This document shows positions 18,509 to 25,469 of a stretch of DNA of 30,912 bases, one piece after another. The translations under genes were made by a program, and so were the position numbers. Origin of the DNA: a virus; IMG/VR virus record IMGVR_UViG_3300025266_000028, positions 1 to 30,912 of that record; one strand, 5' to 3'. The notes under the pieces were generated by a model. The model saw only the letters and a list, made by a program, of their open reading frames with translations. It had not been told where the DNA came from and ran no database searches. Numbering within the stretch: position 1 is the stretch's first letter; each line of letters begins with the position of its first letter.

Positions 18509-18729
18509 GAGATGAACCTATCAACTGGAGCCAGCTTCTTCGCGACTTGCGGGTAGAGAAAGGTCTGACGCAAAGAGAGCTTGCCTACCAGTCTAAAATG
18601 CCCCAGCGGACAATTGCAGAGTATGAGAACGTCGAAGCCTCTCGACAGTTGTCCATATACAGGATTGAACAGATACTAGATTCTCTTGGTTATGAGATAG
18701 ATGTGTTTCTGAAGAAGAACAATGTTTAG
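18505..18729 (+). CDS. XRE/Cro-type HTH regulator
   Basis: A 74-residue protein with one Cro/C1-type helix-turn-helix: LLRDLRVEKGLTQRELAYQS forms helices 1-2, and KMPQRTIAEYENVEAS the recognition helix and turn. The start is TTG at 18505, overlapping the primase TGA; no in-frame ATG exists near the N-terminus. GAGGAGG (18488-18494) lies 10 bases upstream, inside the codons for the primase acidic tip. Its ATG-proximal end overlaps the helicase gene by 8 bases. It could repress the divergent promoter at 15.5 kb or act with the replication proteins; the target is unknown. Confidence 0.85.
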   Translation: MRDEPINWSQLLRDLRVEKGLTQRELAYQSKMPQRTIAEYENVEASRQLSIYRIEQILDSLGYEIDVFLKKNNV

Positions 18730-20245
18730 ATACTTTGGACCCCCAGGAACCGGAAAAACAACTACACTGTTAAATCAGGTGGATGCTCTTCTATCGGGCG
18801 GCATGTCCCCAAACGACATAGGCTACTTTGCTTTTACACGAAAAGCGGCCCACGAAGCACGGGACAGGGCGGTAGAACGTTTTAACCTAGACCCAGAGAA
18901 GGACTTCTCGTACTTCCGTACACTTCACAGTTTAGCCTTTCAAAGTCTTGGCATGTCTAGTGCCGACGTTCTTGGCGACAAGGGTCTTAAGAGTTTTAGT
19001 AAAGAGACGGGCGTTGATTTGTCGTCTAATGGAATGCAGCACATTGCCGATGACGGTTTTACGCTTCTTAAATCTAACAACCCCATCATGCAGGGGTTTG
19101 ACCTAGCTAGAAATACGTTACTTGGCGTTCGGCATGCCTACAATGTCATGGAACTAGATATTCCGTTTTATGAATTTGAGCACTTATATAACGAGTATGA
19201 ACGATTTAAAGTGTTGAATGGTCTTAAAGACTTTACCGACATGATGGTCGAACTAGCTGAAAAACCAAGCAGTCTCCCCGTCCTTAATACAATATTCTTG
19301 GACGAGGCACAGGACCTGACGCCATTGCAGTGGAAAGTGGCTCATGGTTTAGGAGAACGCTGCCAGAGGATGTTCGTAGCGGGGGACGATGATCAAGGTA
19401 TATACCGCTGGGCTGGTGCCGACATAAATCACTTTGTCTCTTTGGCAGGAGGATCAGAGGTTCTATCTCAATCCTACAGGATACCTCGAAGCGTTTACCG
19501 CATAGCCGATTCCGTGGTCAAAAGAATACAATTTAGGCAGAAGAAAACATGGTCTCCAAGACCTTCGGAAGGAAGTGTCCAACGAACATACGATGCAAAC
19601 ACGGTTTCGTTTGGCAACGAAGAATGGCTGGTTCTCGCGCAGGCTAATTACATGCTAGATGATCTAGCAAACCAACTTACTTCCAGCGGTCAGTACTTTG
19701 AGCGCAAAGGGTCACCGTCGTTAGCGAAGAACGTGCGAAGTGCCATTAGCTCATGGAACCACATGCAAGAAAGCCCCGGTCATGAAATATCACTGAAGGA
19801 AGCGGTCAACCTTTATGACCACATATCAAGTGGGTCGGGTAGTTTAAAACGCGGTGCTAAGAAAATGTTGGGCGGAGCGGATGAGAAAGACCTTTTTACG
19901 ATGGCTGTCTTACGGGATTACTTTGGGTTAGAAACACCAGACACAACCTGGGACGTTGCTTTAAACCGGATTGGTGACGAAGACAGGGCCTATGCCACTG
20001 CCCTGCTCAATCGCGGCGTCAATATATTTGAGAAGCCCAAGATCAAACTGTCCACGATCCACGGTGCAAAAGGTGGTGAAGCTGACAACGTTTTACTGTT
20101 CACGGACCTGTCCAGTAAAGCATTGAAAGAAATGGAGAAAAATCCCGACGACGCTCACCGAGTTTTATACGTTGGGATAACACGAACAAAGAAGAACCTT
20201 GTTCTAAAGATGCCAGAAGATTCACAAAGGGGTTGGGCCATATGA
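18722..20245 (+). CDS. UvrD/Rep-like superfamily 1 helicase
   Basis: A 507-residue SF1A-type 3'-5' DNA helicase with all core motifs. Motif I is GPPGTGKT (6-13), Ia FAFTRKAA, II DEAQD (194-198), III GDDDQGIYRW (221-230), IV QSYR, V STIHGAKGGEAD (444-455) and VI YVGITRTKKN (483-492). It is shorter than bacterial UvrD (about 720 residues), with reduced 1B/2B insertions, which is common in phages. It probably unwinds ahead of PolA or processes forks, because no DnaB-type helicase is present in the window. Its ATG overlaps the HTH gene by 8 bases and its stop overlaps the next ATG, so it is fully coupled within the operon. Confidence 0.93.
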   Translation: MFRYFGPPGTGKTTTLLNQVDALLSGGMSPNDIGYFAFTRKAAHEARDRAVERFNLDPEKDFSYFRTLHSLAFQSLGMSSADVLGDKGLKSFSKETGVDLSSNGMQHIADDGFTLLKSNNPIMQGFDLARNTLLGVRHAYNVMELDIPFYEFEHLYNEYERFKVLNGLKDFTDMMVELAEKPSSLPVLNTIFLDEAQDLTPLQWKVAHGLGERCQRMFVAGDDDQGIYRWAGADINHFVSLAGGSEVLSQSYRIPRSVYRIADSVVKRIQFRQKKTWSPRPSEGSVQRTYDANTVSFGNEEWLVLAQANYMLDDLANQLTSSGQYFERKGSPSLAKNVRSAISSWNHMQESPGHEISLKEAVNLYDHISSGSGSLKRGAKKMLGGADEKDLFTMAVLRDYFGLETPDTTWDVALNRIGDEDRAYATALLNRGVNIFEKPKIKLSTIHGAKGGEADNVLLFTDLSSKALKEMEKNPDDAHRVLYVGITRTKKNLVLKMPEDSQRGWAI

Positions 20246-20580
20246 GAGTAATAATCGAAAGTCCGTACAAAGCAGTTCACTTTAACGGACAATCTCTGTT
20301 CGACAACATTGAATATGCAAAGGACTGTTTGTCAAATTCCTTGTCGAGAGGAGAGTCACCGTTTGTATCACACTTACTTTACACGCAAGTACTGGACGAT
20401 GACGTACCGGATGAACGCCAGCTTGGTATGAATTCCGCCTTAGAGTGGTACGAAGTTGCTGACTTATGCGCGGTGTATATAGACCTTGGAATATCTGAAG
20501 GTATGGCAAGCGGGATTAAACACGCTAAATCACTTGGACTAATCGTAGAAGAAAGGACAATACACAATGGCCGCATCTAA
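20242..20580 (+). CDS. DUF7768-like protein (deoxyribosyltransferase-like fold)
   Basis: A 112-residue protein from the ATG at 20242 (ATGA overlap with the helicase stop); a TTG nine bases upstream is less likely. It opens MRVIIESPYK, continues with NIEYAKDCL, PFVSHLLYTQVLDDD and ends with ADLCAVYIDLGISEGMASGI. This is the pattern of the DUF7768/nucleoside 2-deoxyribosyltransferase-like group, in which such segments line a nucleotide pocket. The enzymatic activity is not demonstrated for this family as I know it. Its neighbour is DUF6378-like, and such pairs beside polymerase genes suggest a nucleotide-pool or modified-base role (inference). Confidence 0.75.
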   Translation: MRVIIESPYKAVHFNGQSLFDNIEYAKDCLSNSLSRGESPFVSHLLYTQVLDDDVPDERQLGMNSALEWYEVADLCAVYIDLGISEGMASGIKHAKSLGLIVEERTIHNGRI

Positions 20581-20914
20581 GGAGGTATTGGAAACAGCTT
20601 TGGATCTAGTTGGGGGTGACCGTGCCGTTGACTACGGTTCAATGTGGGAGAACCACCATAACATTGCCCAGTTGTGGAACGGATATTTGCACGATAAGAA
20701 CGGCGACTTGTCCGCCGAAGATGCCGCCAACATGATGGAGCTAATGAAAATAGCACGGCGTAAGTCGGGGGCTCTAAAGAAAGACAACTACATTGATGGC
20801 GCGGGATATGCGGCGGTAGCTTTCGAATGTGCCGAGAAAGAACGCGACAACCAGCTTTCGCTTAAACTTCTGGCAGAAAAGTATAGTAAGAAGAACAATG
20901 AAAAAGAATCTTAA
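20567..20914 (+). CDS. DUF6378-like phage protein (possible nucleotide-metabolism helper)
   Basis: A 115-residue all-helical protein with a DUF6378-like pattern: DRAVDYGSMWENHHNIAQLW, AANMMELMKIARRKSG and DNYIDGAGYAAVAFE. The spaced Glu, Asp, His and Lys residues resemble all-alpha NTP pyrophosphohydrolase folds (MazG-like), but the classic MazG acidic motif is not clearly complete, so catalysis is uncertain. It overlaps the upstream DUF7768-like gene by 14 bases and the PolA start by 17 bases, so it is translationally coupled to the replication enzymes. Confidence 0.75.
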   Translation: MAASKEVLETALDLVGGDRAVDYGSMWENHHNIAQLWNGYLHDKNGDLSAEDAANMMELMKIARRKSGALKKDNYIDGAGYAAVAFECAEKERDNQLSLKLLAEKYSKKNNEKES

Positions 20915-22826
20915 AAAACCAACGTGGGGCGTCAAGACTGAATGGGTTCCTATTGAGCAGTTACCTCCGACACCGAAAGGTATCACGGAAATTGCAATAG
21001 ACTTGGAGACCAAAGACCCACGGCTCAAGTCCCATGGCCCAGGGTGGGCTACCGGACATGGAGATGTAGTCGGGTTTGCTGTTGCATACGAAGGTTTTAA
21101 CGCCTATCTGCCCATTGCCCACGAAGGTGGTGGCAACCTTGATCGGGGCATTGTAATGCGCTGGTTCCAGAAGGAGATAGCGGACCATCCTTCCGATAAG
21201 ATTTTCTACAATGCCGCGTATGATGTGGGCTGGATGAAACGCCTTGGCATTGAGCTCAAAGGAAAAATGATCGACGCAATGCTGGCCGCACCTTTGTTAA
21301 ACGAGAACAGGTTTAGTTATTCACTCAACGCAGTGTCCTACGACTACATGGGACTAATGAAGTCAGAAGCCGCTTTACGAGAAGCCGCACAAGAGTTTGG
21401 CGTTGATCCAAAGGGAGAACTTTACAAACTACCTGCCTGTTTTGTTGGAGAGTATGCCGAGGCCGATGCCCAGCTTACCCTTGATCTTTGGCAGGTTTTT
21501 AAAATGGAGCTAACCAAACAGGACTTGTGGCAGGTCTTTGACATGGAGACTTCTATACTGCCGCTTTGTATAGAAATGACTTGGAAGGGTGTTCGAGTAG
21601 ACCTCGACTCTGCCGAGAGACTTAAACAAGACCTTCTTAAGATTGTAAAAGGAATACAGTCGGACGTTAAGAAGGAGACAGGTTTTGCTGTAGAGTTGTG
21701 GGCGGCGGCAAGCATTGCCAAAGTCTTTGACCATTTGAAGATACCGTATGGTCGAACCAAGACAGGCTTGCCCAGTTTTACCAAGAACTTCTTAGCCCAG
21801 CATGAACACCCTATTGCCCAGAAGATTGCAGAAGCAAGAGAGTACGACAAGATGGGCAACACCTTCCTGTCCAGTATATTCCGGTATGCCGAGAAGGACC
21901 GCATCCACGGTCACATTAATCAGTTACGCTCCGAAGGCGGCGGAACCGTGTCCGGTCGTATCTCTATGTCAAACCCGAACCTCCAACAGATACCAGCGCG
22001 GAACCCAGAAATGGCCCGCAAAATACGGGGGCTGTTCTTGCCAGAAGAAGGGGAGAAGTGGGCGTCAATGGATTTTGACCAGCAAGAGCCGCGCATCCTT
22101 GTTCACTTTGCAAGCCTAACGAACAAAGGACTGACGGGATCCGATGACTTTGTAAAGGCATACAGAGAAGATCCCAAGACAGACTTTCACCAGATGGTAG
22201 CCGACATTGCTAATATTCCTCGCAAACAAGCCAAGACCATAAACCTGGGTATCATGTATGGCATGGGACAGACAAAGCTTGCAGAGCAGTTGGATGTGTC
22301 AACGGACCAAGCTAAACGGCTCATGCGTCAATACCACGACGATGTTCCCTTTGTTAAAGAACTCATGGACGCCGTACAGCGCAGAGTGTCGCACCGAGAC
22401 AAGGGCGGGTTTGTCAGATCATTGCTAGGCCGCAAGTGTAGGTTTGATCTGTGGGAACCCAACCTGTTTGTTTCTGCACGGGCCTTGCCAAAGGAAGAAG
22501 CTCACATTGAATATGGCGACAACATCAAACGTGCATATACATATAAGGCATTGAACAGGTTAATCCAGTCGAGCGCGGCAGATCAAACAAAGGCAGCAAT
22601 GGCCGCTGTTTACGAACAAAGAAACAAGATACCGCTCGTACAGATACACGATGAACTGGCTTTTTCCGTAACGGAAGTGGAGGAGGCCCGTGACCTCTGC
22701 AAGATAATGGAATCTGCTTACAAACTAGAAGTACCAAGCCCTAGCGACATCTCGCTAGGTGATAACTGGGGGAACTTGACTAACGTGGACAAATCCGATA
22801 GTGTCCCAGAAGTAAAGGATGATTAA
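20898..22826 (+). CDS. polA: Family A DNA polymerase with 3'-5' exonuclease
   Basis: A 642-residue replicative PolA without the 5'-3' exonuclease domain. Proofreading motifs: ExoI DLET (D35, E37), ExoII NAAYD (N105, D109), ExoIII Y186 and D190. Polymerase motifs: A with D392 in MDFDQQEPR, B with R442, K446, Y454 in RKQAKTINLGIMYG, and C with HDE (584-586). The residue equivalent to E. coli Phe762 is Leu450. ATG 20898 was chosen because upstream codons in this frame encode a non-conserved basic leader lying inside the DUF6378-like gene. Together with the primase and SSB-like protein it forms the phage replisome. Confidence 0.95.
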   Translation: MKKNLKKPTWGVKTEWVPIEQLPPTPKGITEIAIDLETKDPRLKSHGPGWATGHGDVVGFAVAYEGFNAYLPIAHEGGGNLDRGIVMRWFQKEIADHPSDKIFYNAAYDVGWMKRLGIELKGKMIDAMLAAPLLNENRFSYSLNAVSYDYMGLMKSEAALREAAQEFGVDPKGELYKLPACFVGEYAEADAQLTLDLWQVFKMELTKQDLWQVFDMETSILPLCIEMTWKGVRVDLDSAERLKQDLLKIVKGIQSDVKKETGFAVELWAAASIAKVFDHLKIPYGRTKTGLPSFTKNFLAQHEHPIAQKIAEAREYDKMGNTFLSSIFRYAEKDRIHGHINQLRSEGGGTVSGRISMSNPNLQQIPARNPEMARKIRGLFLPEEGEKWASMDFDQQEPRILVHFASLTNKGLTGSDDFVKAYREDPKTDFHQMVADIANIPRKQAKTINLGIMYGMGQTKLAEQLDVSTDQAKRLMRQYHDDVPFVKELMDAVQRRVSHRDKGGFVRSLLGRKCRFDLWEPNLFVSARALPKEEAHIEYGDNIKRAYTYKALNRLIQSSAADQTKAAMAAVYEQRNKIPLVQIHDELAFSVTEVEEARDLCKIMESAYKLEVPSPSDISLGDNWGNLTNVDKSDSVPEVKDD

Positions 22827-22829
22827 GTT

Positions 22830-23018
22830 ATGAACCCAGAAAAATGGAAATCAGTTGTAGTACCGATTGAGAGCTACCATGTCTTGAAAGACATGGCTGC
22901 GAAAGAACGTCGAACGATTTCCGGTCAATTCACATTGATACTGGAACAAGTAACTGGCAAGAGCATTACAGTAAGTAAGGCTCCTGATCCAAGTACTAAG
23001 AAGAAAGGATCGACATGA
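22830..23018 (+). CDS. Ribbon-helix-helix small DNA-binding protein
   Basis: A 62-residue protein. KSVVVPIESYHVLKDMAAKE gives a short beta strand and first helix, and RTISGQFTLILEQVTG the second helix, the arrangement of Arc/MetJ ribbon-helix-helix repressors. The basic tail (KKKGST) would help DNA binding. It starts 3 bases after the PolA stop and its own stop overlaps the next ATG. A role in autoregulating the replication operon is inferred. Confidence 0.75.
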   Translation: MNPEKWKSVVVPIESYHVLKDMAAKERRTISGQFTLILEQVTGKSITVSKAPDPSTKKKGST

Positions 23019-23077
23019 CCGCAGTATTAGCAACAGCCGCTTTTTATGCCGTAGTCTTAATCGTATCGGCTATGTAG
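23015..23077 (+). CDS. 20-residue single-helix membrane microprotein
   Basis: MTAVLATAAFYAVVLIVSAM is almost entirely hydrophobic and long enough for one membrane helix. Its ATG overlaps the upstream TGA (ATGA), GAAAGGA lies 7 bases upstream, and the next gene starts 4 bases after its stop, so position supports translation. Function is unknown; candidates are a membrane anchor or a small toxin- or holin-like peptide. Confidence 0.5.
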   Translation: MTAVLATAAFYAVVLIVSAM

Positions 23078-23081
23078 TCCG

Positions 23082-23612
23082 ATGGGTAAGCGGTCCTCTG
23101 GAAATTTTGAAAGACAAAAGAGGGACTTTTACCCCACTCCGCTTAGTGCAGTAAAACCTCTTCTCCCCCATTTATTAGAGAAAACCGTCTTTGACGAGCC
23201 CTGTGCAGGAAACGGTGCTTTAGTTGACCACTTGGAAGCCGCCGGACACCGATGCCTACGGGCCACGGACATCGAACCACAACGCGATGACGTTGGAACA
23301 TGTGATGTCTTTGACATTGAATCTTGTTACGGGGATTGTTTCATAACCAACCCACCTTGGAATAGAAAGATACTGCACCCCTTAATTTTACATCTTTGCG
23401 AGAAGGCACCATTGTGGTTACTGTTTGACGCGGACTGGATGCACACCCGACAAGCTGCTCCATATCTTCCGTACTGTCAAAAGATTGTAAGTGTTGGGCG
23501 GGTAAAGTGGATGGGACCGGACAGTCCACATACAGGAAAAGATAATGCGGCTTGGTATTTATTTTATAACAAAACCTCAGATGGTTTCGTAGACTTCTTT
23601 GGGAGACGATGA
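23082..23612 (+). CDS. Adenine-specific DNA methyltransferase (SAM-dependent)
   Basis: A 176-residue phage-type N6-adenine methyltransferase. FYPTP (16-20) is the usual N-terminal signature of this group. DEPCAGNGALV (38-48) is the SAM-binding motif I, and ATDIEP (61-66) places D63 at the ribose-binding position. NPPW (90-93) is the catalytic motif IV. It is short for a methyltransferase with its own target-recognition domain, so specificity may be relaxed. Methylating phage DNA to evade restriction is the usual role, and target choice is unknown. Last gene of the operon, followed by a strong terminator. Confidence 0.88.
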   Translation: MGKRSSGNFERQKRDFYPTPLSAVKPLLPHLLEKTVFDEPCAGNGALVDHLEAAGHRCLRATDIEPQRDDVGTCDVFDIESCYGDCFITNPPWNRKILHPLILHLCEKAPLWLLFDADWMHTRQAAPYLPYCQKIVSVGRVKWMGPDSPHTGKDNAAWYLFYNKTSDGFVDFFGRR

Positions 23613-23676
23613 TAAATTTGAAGAACTTATTCTTCTCCCTGTGTTTGTGGTTTGTTGACTCCTTCCACAAGCACTT

Positions 23677-23712
23677 CGGTGGTGGTTTTTACATAGGCCA
23701 CCACCGTTTTTT
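23677..23712 (+). terminator. Strong intrinsic terminator ending the replication operon
   Basis: A perfect 9-bp stem CGGTGGTGG (23677-23685) / CCACCACCG (23698-23706) with a 12-base loop is followed by six Ts (23707-23712). It lies 65 bases after the methyltransferase stop. Confidence 0.92.
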
Positions 23713-23737
23713 ATTCTGTGAGATATAAGAGTTCCGC

Positions 23738-23956
23738 ATGGCAAACGATGAACAAGAAGAGTCGAGGGACGGGATAGAGCTTCTTTGTTCTATCTGTAAA
23801 TCCCCCGTTGATCTGGAAAACGAGGGCGGCGTCTCTGGAAACTTTGGCATCTGCCCAGTGGCCTTTTGCGTTTGGTGTTACGCTTCTATTATAGACATGG
23901 TTTCTCAGACTTGTTCGCGCTGCCAAGAAGATGACGAAGAAATATACATGAACTAA
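23738..23956 (+). CDS. Small zinc-ribbon/RING-like protein
   Basis: A 72-residue protein with four paired cysteines: LLCSICK near the N-terminus, GICPVAFCVWC in the middle and TCSRCQ near the C-terminus. The spacing suggests two interleaved zinc sites. Both ends are acidic (DEQEESRD, EDDEE), so nucleic-acid binding is less likely than protein binding. It begins right after the terminator and is first of a two-gene unit. Specific function is unknown; small zinc proteins in early phage regions often bind host transcription or degradation factors. Confidence 0.75.
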   Translation: MANDEQEESRDGIELLCSICKSPVDLENEGGVSGNFGICPVAFCVWCYASIIDMVSQTCSRCQEDDEEIYMN

Positions 23957-23970
23957 AAAGGAGAAGACTA

Positions 23971-24192
23971 ATGGAATTAGCCGTAGCTTTTATGATGTCG
24001 ATAGGCGGTTTGTTTATAGCCGACAACCAAGAATTCTTTAAAACGGTTGACGAACAGATACAGCAAGGGGCCGAGTGGCACTATGTAGGTAAGTCACCAC
24101 TGGACCCGGATGCAGTGTCCATTGCAGCGCAGATGTGCGATGGCAAATGTGACGAGCCGTACATCATGTGGAAGCTAAAATTTCCAGAGTAA
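23971..24192 (+). CDS. Small protein with hydrophobic N-terminus, unknown
   Basis: A 73-residue protein. Residues 1-18 (MELAVAFMMSIGGLFIAD) are hydrophobic without a positive n-region, so this is a weak membrane or signal candidate. The rest is polar with two cysteines in QMCDGKCDE. A strong AAAAGGAGAA ribosome site precedes the ATG, and a terminator begins 4 bases after the stop. No family is recognised. Confidence 0.65.
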   Translation: MELAVAFMMSIGGLFIADNQEFFKTVDEQIQQGAEWHYVGKSPLDPDAVSIAAQMCDGKCDEPYIMWKLKFPE

Positions 24193-24195
24193 CTT

Positions 24196-24221
24196 AAAAA
24201 GGGGTTGACACCCTTTTTTTT
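24196..24221 (+). terminator. Intrinsic terminator with a -35-like TTGACA in its loop
   Basis: AAAAAGGG (24196-24203) pairs with CCCTTTTT (24211-24218), followed by more Ts to 24221. The 7-base loop GTTGACA contains TTGACA (24205-24210), a perfect -35 box with a -10-like TATGGT (24227-24232) 16 bases downstream. Confidence 0.82.
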
Positions 24222-24239
24222 ATGCCTATGGTTATGGGA
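24205..24239 (+). promoter_or_regulatory. Promoter candidate overlapping a terminator, with TATGGGA motif
   Basis: TTGACA sits in the terminator loop, TATGGT follows after 16 bases, and a TATGGGA element (24233-24239) like those in other promoters of this block comes next. It would drive the genes from 24266. The fit to the other TATGGGA promoters is imperfect because no TTG lies 7 bases before TATGGGA. Confidence 0.4.
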
Positions 24240-24265
24240 CAAGTTACATACATATAGGAGTCGGA

Positions 24266-24442
24266 ATGATGAACCAGTCAGAACTATTCTCACTAATGCA
24301 AATCTCGACACTTACTGTCGTCGAGCAACGCATAGCACATTGTGAGGACGCACGGGACAAGGCCCACGATCCAGACATCAAGATCCTCTGGGAAGCCTAT
24401 GCCTTGCAACTTCGTAACCAGCGCATAAAGGAGTCAAATTGA
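24266..24442 (+). CDS. Small helical protein, unknown
   Basis: A 58-residue protein starting MMNQSELFSLMQISTLTVV and ending RNQRIKESN, mostly helical and charged. AGGAGTC lies 5 bases before the first ATG (a second ATG follows directly). Its last codons carry the GGAGTCAA ribosome site of the next gene, and its TGA shares a base with that gene's ATG. No family recognised. Confidence 0.65.
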   Translation: MMNQSELFSLMQISTLTVVEQRIAHCEDARDKAHDPDIKILWEAYALQLRNQRIKESN

Positions 24443-24666
24443 TGTATATTGAGAAATTAAATATTAAGGTTTTTACTGATTATCAGATCAAAGGCAAAAA
24501 ACCACAGTCGGATCTTATTGCGGAGTTTACATCTGATAGAATGGGGACAAGTGACAATAAAATGGAGACATTACTAGACGGAATTATGGGGCTTTATGAG
24601 TTTGATCCTGTCAGGCTAGTTGTATCTTTTGAAACTGAAAACAATTAAGGAGTCAAATTGATGTAT
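24428..24666 (+). repeat. Exact 20-bp direct repeat spanning two ribosome sites and starts
   Basis: AAGGAGTCAAATTGATGTAT occurs at 24428-24447 and again at 24647-24666. Each copy covers the ribosome site, a TTG and the ATG plus first codon of a small gene. The identity beyond the core Shine-Dalgarno suggests duplication or shared regulation. Confidence 0.95.
24442..24648 (+). CDS. Small protein, unknown
   Basis: A 68-residue protein starting MYIEKLNIKVFTDYQIKG. ATG 24442 is preferred over the TTG just before it because it overlaps the upstream stop (TGATG) and has AGGAGTCAA at ideal distance. Predicted beta strands at both ends (KLNIKVFTD, PVRLVVSFET) flank a helix, so a small alpha/beta fold is likely. 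No family recognised. Confidence 0.7.
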   Translation: MYIEKLNIKVFTDYQIKGKKPQSDLIAEFTSDRMGTSDNKMETLLDGIMGLYEFDPVRLVVSFETENN

Positions 24667-24810
24667 TACGTGATGTTAACTCACAAAGCGTCAGGGGAAG
24701 TATCATGTCAGGGTGGGTTTAGCCATACTGACTTTGCCTACGCAAAGCACGATAGACTTTGGAAAACATTTCTCTACTGGGATGTAGAAGTTATTAAGGT
24801 AGGAAGCTGA
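24661..24810 (+). CDS. Small protein, unknown
   Basis: A 49-residue protein (MYYVMLTHKASGEVSCQGGF at the start, ending YWDVEVIKVGS). It has a strong AAGGAGTCAA site and follows the previous stop by 12 bases. The beta-rich ends and central aromatic helix suggest a compact single domain. No family recognised. Confidence 0.65.
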   Translation: MYYVMLTHKASGEVSCQGGFSHTDFAYAKHDRLWKTFLYWDVEVIKVGS

Positions 24811-24849
24811 TGACGGATGTAATTTTATAAACTCAAAAAGGAGAAAGCT

Positions 24850-25146
24850 ATGTTTATTGGAGCAATGTACGAACTACAGGAAGACAGAAAAAAAGAAAGC
24901 CTGCTGGGCTATCGAACTATCGAAATCTTCGAGCGTGTTTTATATCACACGAGAACTATTACAAAGACAGACGATTCAGAAGAGGAAGGAGAAGTATATC
25001 GCAGACAAGTCACGCACACAACGTATGAGTACCTTCTTTACTGTGCGGTGGACCACAAAGATACGTGTGAGATAATGGAGAATGACCTTTCCGAAGAAGT
25101 TATGTCTGGAATATATAAGTATCGGAATAGGAGAGACGGCGGATGA
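24850..25146 (+). CDS. Acidic small protein, unknown
   Basis: A 98-residue protein starting MFIGAMYELQEDRKKESLLG. It has a charged centre (TKTDDSEEEGEVYRRQ) between two hydrophobic/aromatic stretches, and YEYLLYCAVDHKDTCEIMEN follows. AAAAAGGAGAAAGCT precedes the ATG. Its TGA overlaps the ATG of the membrane microprotein gene, so the two are coupled. No family recognised. Confidence 0.65.
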   Translation: MFIGAMYELQEDRKKESLLGYRTIEIFERVLYHTRTITKTDDSEEEGEVYRRQVTHTTYEYLLYCAVDHKDTCEIMENDLSEEVMSGIYKYRNRRDGG

Positions 25147-25232
25147 ACGATCAACTGGCAGAGTTCCTGGGTGTGCTAATACTCTTAGGTACGTTCTTAA
25201 TCGTAACGTGCTATATAATCCTAGGAATCTAA
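25143..25232 (+). CDS. 29-residue single-pass membrane microprotein
   Basis: MNDQLAEFLGVLILLGTFLI followed by VTCYIILGI: a short polar head then about 22 hydrophobic residues, a clear transmembrane helix. The ATG overlaps the upstream TGA, and GGAGAGACGG lies before it. It is the second such peptide in the window. Function is unknown; a membrane-targeted early protein is plausible. Confidence 0.55.
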   Translation: MNDQLAEFLGVLILLGTFLIVTCYIILGI

Positions 25233-25297
25233 CAGTCGAGCGAGTAACAAACGCGGTCAGGCCAATAACGACTAAAAACAAGACGTTGGCGGGTTAA

Positions 25298-25328
25298 GCG
25301 GGGCGGACCTTCACAAGAAACGCCCCGC
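25298..25328 (+). terminator. GC-rich hairpin after the microprotein gene
   Basis: GCGGGGCG (25298-25305) and CGCCCCGC (25321-25328) form a perfect 8-bp stem with a 15-base loop. No T-run follows, so it may be a processing or pause structure or a weak terminator. Bases 25233-25297 hold nothing recognisable. Confidence 0.6.
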
Positions 25329-25364
25329 ACCAAATCTATGACTTAGGTTGTGGATAACTTTTGC

Positions 25365-25393
25365 TTGACGGTATGGGATAAGTCTGCTATAGT
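25365..25393 (+). promoter_or_regulatory. Sigma70-like promoter with TATGGGA element
   Basis: TTGACG (25365-25370), a 17-base spacer containing TATGGGA (25372-25378), then TATAGT (25388-25393). It lies 77 bases before the ATG at 25470 and is the best match of a promoter family also seen at 28084 and 30116. Confidence 0.75.
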
Positions 25394-25469
25394 CTTTTAA
25401 AGATAAAGAAGACGCTCTTTTACATTGTGAATAGGAAGTCGTGTTTGCCGTAGCAAATAGGAGTCAGCT

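Noticed and set aside
23609-23728. 39-codon frame after the methyltransferase stop (ATGA overlap)
   Set aside because: The strong intrinsic terminator lies inside it, so the frame would rarely be transcribed whole; no conserved features.
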